From assembly GCA_023014335.1 (NCBI GenBank), contig JAECYW010000012.1, positions 806,001-870,000 on the forward strand: DNA of 64,000 nt, written 5' to 3'. This DNA is from Galerina marginata (lineage: Eukaryota; Basidiomycota; Agaricomycetes; Agaricales; Galerinaceae). The stretch's first letter is position 1. Each line of letters opens with the position of its first letter. This document shows positions 11,236 to 22,884 of this stretch, in pieces. A program made the position numbers and the translations under genes. The notes under the pieces are model-generated. The model worked only from the letters and a program-made list of their open reading frames with translations. It ran no database searches and was not told where the DNA came from.

Positions 11236-11787
11236 CGAGTTCTGTAGCTTTAGTAGAATACGTGCGAATTGAGGCGACAATAAAGATATTCGTGAACTTG
11301 CAGTTGAGTGAGGATTGACTGAAAGCTGTGGATAATCCACGGTTTTCAACGATTGAGGAAGGAATGTGAGTCGTTGACTAGGATCATCCTAGTCAACGTG
11401 AAGGGAAGAGACTGAAGTTGTGACCGGGTTATTGTCGCGTTTGATCGGTAATTTAGACTCCGATTGAAATCTGATCTAACCGACGGCGCGGACACTTCAT
11501 CTCTCTATTCCTCTCTTCCACCTCTCGTGTTGTAGCGGACTATCCGCGGCAACAATTCCTTTCCCGTTTCCTGTAACTGTATGGGATTATCCCTGGCAGT
11601 GTCTCCTCCACCGAACGCGTTTCTAACGCGTTCCTTGATTCTGTTTACACTGTCGAAAATCGCAATCTCATGTGAGGCCCTTCGTTGTACGGCCGCGCTT
11701 TCTGTGCTAACTTTCGTTGTTAGATACAACCCTATTGCCTCATCCTTTGGTCCCTGCCTTTTGGCTGGATAAAACGTCGATATAATT
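11236..11787. other. Intergenic region with one isolated palindrome
   Basis: No convincing coding region. It contains the lone palindrome at 11372-11398. The downstream part (about 11500-11787) is probably promoter and leader of the next gene. Confidence 0.5.
11372..11398. repeat. Perfect 27-bp palindrome of the GGATxATCC family
   Basis: It reads CGTTGACTAGGAT, centre C, then ATCCTAGTCAACG: 13-bp arms with no mismatch. The core matches the cluster at 3379-3906 but the arms are again different and fully complementary. Confidence 0.9.
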
Positions 11788-11844
11788 GTAAGTACCTCGT
11801 CCTATATCTCGACGACCGTCATCCGACTAATTGCTACTCTCTAG
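11788..11844 (+). other. Probable 5' UTR intron
   Basis: A GTAAGTACC donor at 11788 and a CTCTCTAG acceptor ending at 11844 lie 2 bp before the ATG at 11847. The length (57 bp) matches the other introns here. Confidence 0.55.
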
Positions 11845-11846
11845 AC

Positions 11847-14604
11847 ATGTCGCCCCTCACCTTCGACTACTCCAACGGCCGTGTTTCTGTGCAGCATGGC
11901 ATGATATTCTACTCGCCAAACTGCTCTCGACCAGTCGACCTTCCGAAGCAACGTACCTATGCATCCGATCCGTTCGAGCACCCTCGTCTGAATACCTCGA
12001 TGTTCAAACAGCCAGTTTGGTGGTCCCAAGGCTGGGCATGGCTGAGCTTCATACCCCTGTCGCCATCCTTTCTCTTCACGCCTTTCGAACCTCTCTGTGA
12101 GATGCCTCACATTGAAGAGGTCGACTTTTCATTCACAACACCATCTGGGAAATTGCAGTCAGAAATCCGGTTCAGGATGTCTGAAGAAGATATCGCGCGC
12201 TGGACTAAAGAAGAGAGGCGTATCGCAAAGATTGCGCACACTATCAAACTATGTTACGGTATTTCGGCAAATGCTCCTCCCAAACCATCGTCGTTCCATT
12301 TCGATCGCGCCCATAAGTCACATCCCATAGCCAAGCGCATGATCTGTCTTGCTCGCGAATGGTTTGTAATTTGGATGGGTTATCTTTCCTACATAATAGC
12401 CAAGACGGATATACTTGTACCCAACGGTACACCAGATGATTCAACGCCGGCCCCCGACTGGTACAATCGCATGCTGAAGGATCCCGAATTCGATCAGGGT
12501 TGGCTCGACGGCCTCCTCATGTCTACTGTCTGCTCCTACGAGTCGACAACCCCACGAGCTGGGATTATATTCCAGTGGTCGGAAGAGGACCAACGCCGTG
12601 AACCGATCGACTTTTTCTACAACAATAATATTCCCGTTCATTTCATCTGGTCCAACAAGGAAGAGCAAGCTATTTTGAGTGACCATACCTTGTCTTATCT
12701 TCGACCACCCGATTCGCTAATCAAGGAGGCTTTGACACGCCTGTTCGCTACTCCAAGTGTTCCTCTGGCTGGCCTTGTACTCCAACGATACTTTGAGCTT
12801 GGAGAGAACTCGGTTTCAAACCAAACTCTCGAATTCCTTCGCCTTCAATATGCGCCAACCTTCGTCTTTGAATTTACAGCACAACAATTCCTCGACGAGG
12901 AGACCCTCCTTAAGCAAACGGAAGCTACTGCAGATGACGACTTGAAAGCCCTGAGGGTACAACGGGACAATGAACTTTTCGTGGCCGCTCAGACCGCTTC
13001 CTCTCTTCCATACCAAGGTCTAGTCGATAACATTCGACAACCGGGAGAGAAGCTGTTCAACCACTTCGATGACTTTTTCGCTGCACGCATGAAACGTCAG
13101 GAGGAGCTTTTGCGTGTAGAGTCTCCCCAGAATCGTCAGAGGCGCGAATCACGGGAGTGGCATCCGCTCATTGAAAACTCGAATATGTTTATCTGGGAAA
13201 TAACTCAGTCTTCTGGCGGCTGTCAAATGTACAAGCGGGTTAAGGTTAAGCGCGACTACAACTGGGACATGTATTGCGATTTCAAATCCCACCAGCGGCT
13301 GTACGATGCCTTCTCCAATGAATGGGATTTATGCGAGGACAGGCTATGACGATACATATCCTGAAGATTTTGTTTCTCAGCCAAGACCCTCTTCTCGACG
13401 CTCTGCCCCTATGGAAGTTCAGACAGATGACGGTTCATTGGTGCACCAATACTGCACTGATCCGCTTGAAGCCATGGCTCTCGTATACGGCTATGTACCG
13501 CATCAGGGTTCAAATGATCTTCCTTTGACGCACAACTGGGACTCGATCCTTAATTTCTTAGGATTCTCCAAAACTTCGGAATTACCAGAGGCTCCAGAAC
13601 AAGAGAAGGACATGATGAAAAACCACTTTATGGCTTTGGTCTCCAAAACCAATTCTAAGCGTGCGGATAAAATCATTGACCAAACTTTCGAAAATCTTGC
13701 AGGTCTCTTCCCCTTTGAATCTATCCAGCGCCCATCCGATGACCTCTTCATATTCTCTTCACCTCGGTCGAATGCATGCCAATGGGTTCTTGGAGTCCAT
13801 TCTGCAGCTGCTGCTCTGTATGTATGTCAATATATCCTCGAGAATCCTCATGCCCACACTATTCTTACCATCGCCTATCGCCTTCTTGATCGAGGGATCC
13901 GATTCCGTACCTTGCTGCCACTTTCTTGCAGCCCCCGACAACACACCATCGCCGAGCCCTACTCGCCAAGAGTTTATAGGCTGGCAACCCATAACTTCAC
14001 AAAGGCTGACTTTGATGTGGCAATGCGGGCTTGTCAGTCAGTCCTTTCTTCTCCTCAAGGACGGGCTGCTTTGCTGCGAGGAGGAATTATTGCACGCATC
14101 GCAAAGGAATACCTTAGCACAGATGTTTTGAATGGCCCGTCTCTTGAAGTAACTGCACACAGAGTTGGTTATCTCACTGACTCCAGTATCCAAGATGATG
14201 TCAAGTACTGCGATGATGAACTAACGGCAAATGATATTGCCATTATTTGTGGGACATATTCACTTTATACGGGTAAGCCTTCTCATTAGCTTCTTACATC
14301 CAAATCTCTCATACACTTCTTAGGAATTCAAGGACAGGTTGCCGTACATTCGTGGTTCCCGCCCCCAACAGCTTGGGAGCATTCTCGCTCTGGTTGCAAA
14401 TGGCTTGACTGGACGGAGCGGTGTGAAGAACGTTTTAAGAGCATCCTGCGTGGCATTAATGAAGGTAAGGCACGGCCAAAGGCACATGCTGACTGGATCA
14501 GTTTTCTGCGCGGCCAGTCGGTATCTCGCGTCTTGGTCGAAGCAAATAATGCACGTTCCGAACAATTTATGAATAGGATGGTACCGCTTAGGCAGGGGAT
14601 CTAA
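11847..14604 (+). pseudogene. Large agaric hypothetical protein (about 860 aa) with one frameshift
   Basis: A long frame runs 11847-13349 (500 codons, start MSPLTFDYSNGRV) and continues in another frame from about 13340 to 14272. A 51-bp intron at 14273-14323 leads to a last exon ending with TAA at 14604. The two frames meet at YDAFSNEWDLCED / SYDDTYPEDF, where one extra base separates them. The final part (HSWFPPPTAWEHS... then a charged helix) resembles the C-terminus of a repeated agaric family in which WFPP..W is well conserved. No enzymatic motif is recognised. Codon use is coding-like across both halves, so the single frameshift is recent, a sequencing error, or (less likely) programmed. 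A 5' UTR intron precedes the start. Confidence 0.7.
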
Positions 14605-14785
14605 TTATGTCATTTGTACTTTTTCATCCGAGAATCCTGCTGCCTTCTCCTTGCAGTCATTTTTTGTACATGCCGCATATATGTTTAATAATATCTTTTT
14701 GTCTGTTTGTTCGATGATGGACCTGAAATTCTTTATCGGGGCACAAGTCGGGTCAGATGGCGTACCCCCGACTTGGGACGATGCG
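14605..14785. other. 3' flank, nothing recognised
   Basis: Short T-rich trailer after the stop codon at 14604; no feature identified. Confidence 0.4.
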
Positions 14786-15166
14786 TTCTGCAAAATCCAG
14801 AATTTTTATTTATGATAAGATTCTGCGATAATCTAAATCTGTTCGGAATTAGGACAGAATGATACGTTCTAAATAACTCAGATTTAAAGGTTCTCACCTT
14901 ATTTTGCGCAATTGCAGATTGATATGTTCTGAATTAGGGTGAATTTTGGTAGAACCTTACGTCTTGATTAGATTCTAATTGTCTCGGAATCGGCACAGAA
15001 GGAAAAATTCTGCGAGATACTGAATTTAGGCAAAACATAAAAATCTCCCTCGATTCTTATTGTCTTTTGCGTCGTCGCAGAAACAATTAAAATTTTATTA
15101 TTCTGCTTTAATCAGAACTAAATGATTTAACATTACATTCTACCTAGATTCTGCGCTCCGCAGAAT
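14786..15166. repeat. AT-rich MITE-like candidate with TTCTGCG hairpin ends
   Basis: About 380 bp of AT-rich sequence full of ttctg/cagaa and gaatta motifs. The left edge reads TTCTGCAAAATCCAGAAT. The right edge reads ATTCTGCGCTCCGCAGAAT, an 8-bp-arm hairpin at 15148-15166, so the two edges are roughly inverted repeats of each other. No coding capacity and no clear target duplication were found. Confidence 0.4.
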
Positions 15167-15225
15167 ATTCCCCTTCCAGCAGTGCTTCGGTCTGTTCTCG
15201 ACCAGCCTTCAACTGGCAGCATGTG

Positions 15226-16290
15226 AATTCCCTCACTCCTCTTTTGCATCTATGTATCAGCTGTTCGCGGCTATCACGTGCGTTGAAAAATTCAGACCAA
15301 CCCGTTTCCACATTTCAGGGCTGCCCTCGCCATCGGTGCCATCGCCGAACGCGGTCGTCTTGGCCCAACCCTCGTATTCATCTTCATCTGGACCACCCTC
15401 GTCTGCGACCCCATCGCCTGCTGGACATGGAACTCCAACGGCTGGTCTTTCATCATGGGTGGCTTTGATTTCGCTGGAGGAACACCCGTCCACATCAGTT
15501 CCGGCACAGCTGCGCTCGCCATCTCAATTTACCTCGGCAGACGTCGCGGCTATGGAACCGAGCGACTTGCGTACAAACCCCATAACACGACGTTTGTTAT
15601 CCTAGGCACAGTGTTCCTCTGGTTTGGATGGTTTGGCTTCAATGGAGGATCGGCGCCGTTTCTGGTCTCGTAGCTATCGCCCCCGCCTCTGGTTTCGTCG
15701 GCGCACCGCCGCTGTTGCGTTCGGTGTTCTTGGCGGAACGGCTTGCAATTTTTGCCACCCAACTCAAAACATTCTGACCGGTCTCTTCGCGCGCAAGCTA
15801 GCGTTGCTGGCATTGACAGTGTTACCGTGATTCCTGGTGGTTGGCTCGACCACAATTGGATCCAGCTCGGTCATCATCAACTTGCAGATTCCGTTGCTGG
15901 ATTGTTCTACTCTTTTGTCATGACAGTAAGCATCCTTCTCCTCTTCCAACACCGTTTTCCAATGCTCATGCTCTCCTCATCAGGCAGTCATTCTATGGGC
16001 AATGCATTTCATACCAGGTTGCCGTCTCTGCGCCACTGAGGAAGCTGAGATCCTCGGTATCAACGACGCCGAGATGGGCGAGTTCGCCTACGACTACGTC
16101 GGTCTCGAGCAAGAAATCGGCCACACCCTCGACACCGGAATCACAGCAGTCGGGGGAATCCGTGAACCAGAACACGCACTTGCCAAGGACGACGTCATGG
16201 GTGATGTCAAAATGGCTGAGACCGCAGTCACGCATGAAAGCAGCGTCGATGAGAAGCTTCATCTTGCTTACATCAATCTTCATATTCAAC
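15226..16290 (+). pseudogene. Ammonium transporter (Amt/MEP family) remnant
   Basis: The translation gives unmistakable Amt/MEP blocks in order: YQLFAAIT, then across an intron ALAIGAIAERGRLGPTLVFI, DPIACWTWNSNGWSF, DFAGGTPVHISSGTAALA, KPHNTTFVILGTVFLWFGW, FGFNGGSA. After a jump come SGLVAIAPASGFVGAP, a frame change to AVAFGVLGGTACNF, another to ASVAGIDSVTVIPGGWLDHN and LADSVAGLFYSFVMT, and across an intron (15927-15984) AVILWAMHFIPGCRL and AEMGEFAYDYVGLEQEIGHT. The functional family moves NH4+/NH3 across the plasma membrane. Here the N-terminus is missing, about 45 residues after FNGGS and about 25 before TGLFA are deleted, and at least three frameshifts are present. The preserved splice sites show it came from a genomic, not retro-copied, gene. 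Confidence 0.9.
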
Positions 16291-19200
16291 ATACATCACA
16301 CATCGAACCTACTCTTTCTATGCGGTCCAAGAAAAGGGGTCGACTATATGCCACGCGCAGCGTTGGCCCGCATGGCCGGCCGCGGTGATCTCATAGAGTA
16401 CTAAGGACAAAGAGAAAGACTCATATATGCCATGCTTACATTGGTGCACAAACCAAGTATTCTGTTGTCAAGCTACCAGCATTCTTTGACTTGGGGCTTA
16501 CTCTGCGCCCCAACCCGGCTGGAGTCCAGTCTTTGGGACGCCGACTACGACGAGGAGTACAAGAATCCTTCATGCTCCAAGCCACCCATTAAGCGACTTG
16601 CAGAACTACAGGATCAAGAAGATGCTTTGCAACGTTCTGGCGAGCCGCCAGTAACCCCTCAGCTCTCTTGGCCTTCAACAAGCCATAGAGGGCAGTTTAT
16701 CACCTGCCAGAAAGCGCAGGCTTGGGGCCGGAAAAGAAGTGCGTGACCATACCGTTCGTCCTGGAGTTGTCAGGAAACATATCACCTCTGCAGCAATAAC
16801 ATTTGGGACGTATACCACTAAAAACGACAAGCCTACTGTTGCCGAGGGGGTGCCTGATATCCAGGACCTGGTCAAAAACCGTAATTTTTGTTATGTTGAA
16901 TGGGCTGGAATGTATGTTTAATCGATCCTAACTACTCGACCTTTGTTTTTATATTTGTTTTCTTCCTTGATTCAGCTCCAGTAAGGCATATATTGATAGT
17001 TTTGATCGGATCTGGGTGGTTTTGGCGGGTTGCCCATGTAACTCATCGTTCATTCAGGCAGCAGACTCGTTCTATAGCCTGTTAGCCTCTTGAAAGCCCT
17101 GTCTCAGAAGGCGGGCTTGCGACCCACCGAACACCATCATGGACAATTCTCTGCCATTATCGTCGGCGTTACGCAGGGCAACGCGACACAAACCAATTTA
17201 TCGCGATAAACCATGGGTATAACGCTATGGTCGACATCCTTCTTACCAATTAAGTCGTAATAAGGCTTGCTAACTTTTCCAGCTGTTTGTCTTTATCTCT
17301 TACTTGTTTTACTCATCCAAGCTAACTGACCTGCACTGTGTTTCCAAATGGACATCCTCAACATCGACGTCATCTTCAGGACTTGCAGCTGGCACAGCAG
17401 CTTCTCCGACTACTGGAGTTTTATAATTCATTGGATAATCAACAGGTGCTCAAATTTCAGGCCCCGGGTTCGAAGCAACGGGTGTCGCGAATCCAGTCGG
17501 ATTAGCAGCAGAAGTTGGACATGGATTGGAGGTACGTTTCTTGCGGCTGGCCTTTTTTTTGCTGCAATTTCGGCGTTTACAACTTGGGTTGCTTGCTAAT
17601 GGCATTTACTATCAGGCTCGGAGTGATGCCGGCGAACTTCAACCGACGAGGTGAACAGCGTGCTACAGAAAGAACAGTGCGGCATTTTGAAAGATGATTG
17701 TTAGGAGGTTTGCCAGTCGGGAATGAGTACGCACGTACGGCCTGACAGCAATGGGTGTTTGCCGTTGATAAACTGGGCTGGTTTTTGGAAATTCGAGTTT
17801 ACTGGTGAGTCCGGATGGCTTGACGGCGATCGATTACTAAATGTTTTCCGTGCTGATTCTGCTCACAGGCTACACACCACTCAACATGAATACGCCTCCT
17901 AAAGAATTTATCACCAATTAACCTTGCAACCAAGCCATCGCACACCCAAGGAGAATAAAGACATGATAGCGTACAGTGAGCAACTTGGTTTATTTTGCCG
18001 CGTTAATCTTACTTTTTTTGTTCTAGAGGCGACACTTGGTGGAGCAAAGGGAAACCAGCAAACAGGCTATGGCTACACGATAAAAGAACTTGCAACTCAC
18101 GCCCCCGCCTACGACAACTCGGCATCAACCAGGCTTGCATCACATAACCACGTATTAAACAGCTACACCGCACTACCAACCGACCATACCACAGCGGATT
18201 GGGCTTGTGCCAGCTCAACTAGGCTATTTTACTGATCTACTTCATTCAGAAGATCTGCCTCCTATGGGTGGTAGTCATTCGTACTCAAACATGTCTGTGG
18301 TCTCCAATTCATCGGTATAACCACCCCAAACCCCGAGGCCATTGTCAGCTGCGATGACAACCCCCTGTTATAAGTGTCCAAACTGCTTTTGTTGATTTTT
18401 GTTCACGTTCTATAGCGACCAACGTCACTCCGTTGCATTTACATTCGTTGCAGGCCATGCTCGATGAAGCTCACTAACGGGTGGGTTGGTCTGAGCAAGG
18501 TGATAATTTGGGGTTGCAGGACCGCTTCCAGAGTGTCTCAGAGGGTGATCACGAAACTCTGGCAGGCGAGGAGCAAGAACCAGGCTGGAACAATCTCGCT
18601 GTTGATGAAGAAGATGAAGATCAATGTGATGCGGATTGCCCTGGTACAGCATCGGCCCCAGGTTTAAAGGTGAAGTACATTTCACAGATTTCTTGCTTTT
18701 CTTGCCCTAATTATATCGAAGGTCAAAATCCGTCAGGTTGAACTGAAGAAGCGGAAAAAGCGAGGCCACAGATCAAAACGGAGCACCCCTGGACAGTAAA
18801 ACGTAAGCTACTGTTATATCAAAACCCTCTCTAATAAAACGCTATAGAAAAATGCGCCGTCAACAAATGACCAAGAGAACATTGTCGGAAGTACCGATGA
18901 CGAATCAGACCTCCAACAAAGAAGAAACCCCATAGTAAACGAATACGACACCCTACCCTCTTAATGTAAAGCATCTTTCATATGGCCTACGAAGTATATA
19001 TATCAGTCCCACCTACCAAAGACAAAACGCAAGTCATTGAAGGTGCCGAGCAACCTGTAGTGGGTGCTTCCACGGTGTTGACGATGGATTTCAGGTTTGA
19101 AGCCTGTGAGAAAAGGGGTCTCGAGGATGGTGGACCCCAGTCCTAAACGTGTGCGTACCCTTCTTATCTTAACTCAATAATCCTTTCAATGTACCAGCTT

Positions 19201-22107
19201 GTAGATCAAGGAGCGCACATCCTGATTCCACAGCCAGTTGAAAGACAACAACTAGGGCTGGTTGCTAAAGTGTCGGGCCATTGTCGCCACGCATCGGAAG
19301 AACAAATTTTGTTACAAGTTTACTTTGAACTGTTGTACGCGCATTTATAACATTAGATTTCGGAAATCCAAACCTCGCAAATTCCATGTTTCGTGCGGCC
19401 ATTATCCAGCAGGTCTTCAACCTCAACTAGTTCGGCAGTGGAGCACACAATCGTGGTTCATATTTTGCTGGCGAAACTGATATTCTTTTTACTTATGCTT
19501 TGAAGATCTTCCTACATTTTCGGCTGTGAAATATGGCCCTCGATACCGACGAACTCTCGAATGACTTCAAGAATGGAAGGCATTTCCGGTGAAAGAAGAG
19601 GAGGATCTGGCGCGGATGCTCTAGGAAGAATTGTGGCGAAATGCGACATAAGAGAGGCCAATTCCTTGCTAAACCAAGAGCTGCAGCCGGCTTTGGTACT
19701 CGAAGCGCCCGGGCTTGGAGAGGAAAGCGATGAGGAATCGATGTTCCAGCCTTTCCAGGGCATTAGAAATTAGTTTCGTTTTGTTATTTATTCTATTTTA
19801 TGTACGAGAAGGAGATTATCTTCTAGCTAATTATAATCATTGATGGGGGTGGGTTCTGGTTTTTTGCTCCATTTACTTTGCACATTCTCTAAAGACCCAG
19901 CCGCTGCTCTTGCTATCGAAATGACAAATTGTCCAGGTTGTAGCCGGAGAAGAGGCCAGTCACAATAGGACGCAGCCAACGATGTCAACGCAAATGTGTT
20001 CGAATCCGCAGACGGCCGCTTCAAGCGGCGATGATCGTGGTCAATCGCCAGGCGTTGGCTTGCACTTGGATGCCATTCATTACCTGCATGAGACGGATCG
20101 AACCGAAACGCAAGGCTACAGATTGAAGCACATTGATAAGTGTGGGGCCATTTTTCGCGTTCGACAAATGTTCCTCAACTTCCATTCCACGACCATCTCG
20201 GGATCATAACGGCCGAACATCGCCTTGCCTGCGTCTTCGTTGTGTTGTCACCATATTTGCCCGTGGTTATAGCGGTTTGATCGTCATGAGGAGGGAAAGG
20301 GCAGGCACCGACGACTCAGTGTACCCGTCAGAAGTGTCCAGAAATATTTTGAGAGGTCTTGTAGAGCGTGCATGTCGGATGGTGCACGGGTCGTTGCTGG
20401 AACGATAACGACGGAGGGGTCATCATGCTTGCTGGACGAAGGGCCATAGGAGGTGGGGTAGGTGTCCCCAGCGTCGGCGTGTGCGCCTCCACACTTGCGA
20501 TGTGGGAAGCGGTGGGGAGCGGCTGCAAGGTAGGCACAGGCAGCGTCTGTACCTACTTTTCCAAAAACGAAATGACAGGCATGAGCGCGACCATCATCGC
20601 CTACGAATTTGACCCCAAGCTCGGGAACAGCAGATGGATGGACACGTTTGCCTGCAGCGGCAGGCAGGGTGCGTCGGTGGTAGCTTGGGTATCAGCCTTT
20701 CTCTTCCGCTTCTCTTCTTTTTCCATGCGGTTCTTCCCCATCCTCGCCCACCTCTCCTCCCTTGCCACCAAGCCTTCTTACACCGCTCACGTCATATCAC
20801 ATCCAGCAACCCTAAACGTTCCTGCACCGCCTGCAGATGCTGCACAGATGGGAATCGTGCCAGATCATGGCCATCGAGACAGATACCTTAGCTAACCCAC
20901 TCGCCGGGCCGTTAGTCGAGAGGTGTGGAACGGATCATCTTTCAATAGGTTTTTGGTCCCCGTCCTGGTTGTAGCCTCCTCCTCATAGCTGGAATTCCAT
21001 TGGCAAAGCGCGATCGCTTCAGTCGAAGGTGAGAGCCGAATAATTCCGCAAAATGTCGAATTACCGGCACGCGATGCCGAGGAAGCGATTCTTGAGGGCA
21101 AGCAAGCCCCGAACTTCGCGGTTGCGGCGGATTTTGTCAACGGTTCGGACGGTGCTTGGGCAGCTGGTGAATGAGAAATGAGGGCTGAGAACCCCCGACA
21201 CTGAGATGCGTCGAATTGGCTCGGTTTTGTAGGCGGAAGCTATTAATGAGGTATAAGCTGCCTTTAGCGCCAAAGGACCTACAAAAGAGCTTTACGGACC
21301 TGGAGGACGCCGAATTTTTAGTTCGAATTGACGAAATTAAGCGCGACGCAGCGCTGTACATGTGGGCGGCCCTCGTGCAAGAGCCATTGGTTTTGGCTCA
21401 ACTCAAAATTGTGATGCAAAATGTAACACCGTGGGCGGTAACAAGCATGATGCCTTTGGCGAACCATAAAGCAGGAGTGTGCGGTGATGGCTGTTTGAAC
21501 GTGCCGTGCCGCGATCGTCGTGATTTTGAGCTGTCAAGAACGTCAAAACTGGTAAGATCAATGCAGAGAAGACATTCTTAAGAGAATTACTCACCTTCGA
21601 CCATCCCAATCCGTTGAAAACACCTCATGGATACAGTTGGAAGATTTTCTCTGTTAGATTTTGTTGCCTGAAATATTGGATGCAATATTATGTAATGCCC
21701 ATGGGAACAGATGTCAGATGTGGCTTGATCATGACGGAGGGAGCAGGTATCGTTTCCTCGTTGTGATCACCTTGAATTGCCAACTCACAGCCATGATCAT
21801 CTGGCCCATCCGCCAGTCCACTAGTGAGCCAATATATATGTTGCCTGCCATCCCACGTAGTTCTGCCATGATCTGAAGGGAAGGTAACAGTTTGAGTCTT
21901 GGATACAAAATAAAATTTTCAAGGAAATTCGAAGGAAATTAATAAATGTTACATTGAAAGTACACAAAAGGATGGAGGACCTAACTATGTATACACGCAG
22001 CTCATCATAATCAGCACCATCTTGACAGTGGTAGTTTATATGATGACAAGGGCACTGGCCATGAGAGAAATGGACTACAATGAACTGGTCTGCTCACAAC
22101 CACACTT
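16291..22107. other. Long stretch with no assignable gene
   Basis: Only short frames. Weak coding-like patches (for example 17350-17560, 18470-18680 and 19510-19775) have Ser/Ala-rich or acidic translations, but nothing matches a family I recognise and the frames change often. The best reading is decayed gene and transposon debris. Confidence 0.45.
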
Positions 22108-22884
22108 CTACCCGCTCACAACTGATCTTGCTTCAATCCTGTAGAAAATGTCAGTGATTCAAGTTGCTGCAGGGAGGGGATGAATATGCATACCGTTCCA
22201 GATGCGCTGTCAGTTTCGCAAACACAGCATTTTGAAGCTCAAACTGTTCGCGAAACATGTGCCCTTGCTCCTCCATCAGATGATACTGCTTGCTGACAGT
22301 CTCGTCAAGTTTGATGAGCTTTGAGGCTGTTGTCTCTGCATATTCTTGGTGTCGCAAAAAATAGGTGTGGAGTAGTTGTCGGATAGAACTCTGGGATTCT
22401 GCCCAGGGGCATTAGATCGGTGACTATGGGGGCAGCACTGAAGCATACCAGACGAATCAGAAATGGGAGACCCTGGCTCATGTGCGATTGAACCATAATT
22501 GAAGGAGTCCTCCTCTGTGCTGTGGTGGTCGCCAGCAGGGGCAGAACGGGTGGGTATGCCTGGGAGGTTGTGTTGTGATAGGACATGCATCGGAGGAGGT
22601 TGCTTGCGGTTCTTAGGTAAGTTGGGAAACCCTGGAAGGAAGATATCTGTGGATTGCGTCGTTGTCCTACTGAGAGGTGCGAAACCAGTTGCCCCAAGAG
22701 AAGGAGCCAGAGGTGTCGGTAACACTTGCTGAGGAGGAGAATCTTCCTGAAGCTCAGAGGCCGCAGCCATAGAATTGACTGTAAATGAAAGGCGGCGCCT
22801 TGGAAGGGGTTCGGAGCGCGTGGCCAGAGAGTGCGCTGGTGATGAAGGATGAGACTGATGTTGTTGAGGTTCAGACCGAGACAT
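22108..22884 (-). CDS. Hypothetical Ser/Pro-rich protein with C-terminal coiled coil
   Basis: The minus-strand frame starts MSRSEPQQHQSHPSS at 22884. It is Ser/Pro/Gln-rich for about 145 residues, up to SPISDSSG near 22447. After an intron region, a charged helical segment follows (RHQEYAETTASKLIKLDETV then SKQYHLMEEQGHMFREQFEL). A second intron (22139-22193, GT..AG) joins to IEARSVVSG and a stop at 22108. The first intron has an obvious donor (CTG/GTATGC) and acceptor (CCAG/AGTTC), but these do not join in the helical frame. Either another splice site is used or one base is changed. The layout (low-complexity head, helical tail) says little about function; no domain is recognised. Confidence 0.45.

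Noticed and set aside
11841..12110. Antisense frame at the start of the 11847 gene
   Set aside because: Opposite-strand shadow of a clearly coding frame.
13306..13349. Two overlapping separate genes at 11847-13349 and 13306-14289
   Set aside because: The overlap is short, the second frame has no promoter or credible start, and the protein text reads on smoothly, so one gene with a frameshift is simpler.
20368..20895. 175-codon plus-strand frame
   Set aside because: Mixed composition, no motif, and no intron or promoter context; long open frames of this size occur by chance in GC-rich patches.
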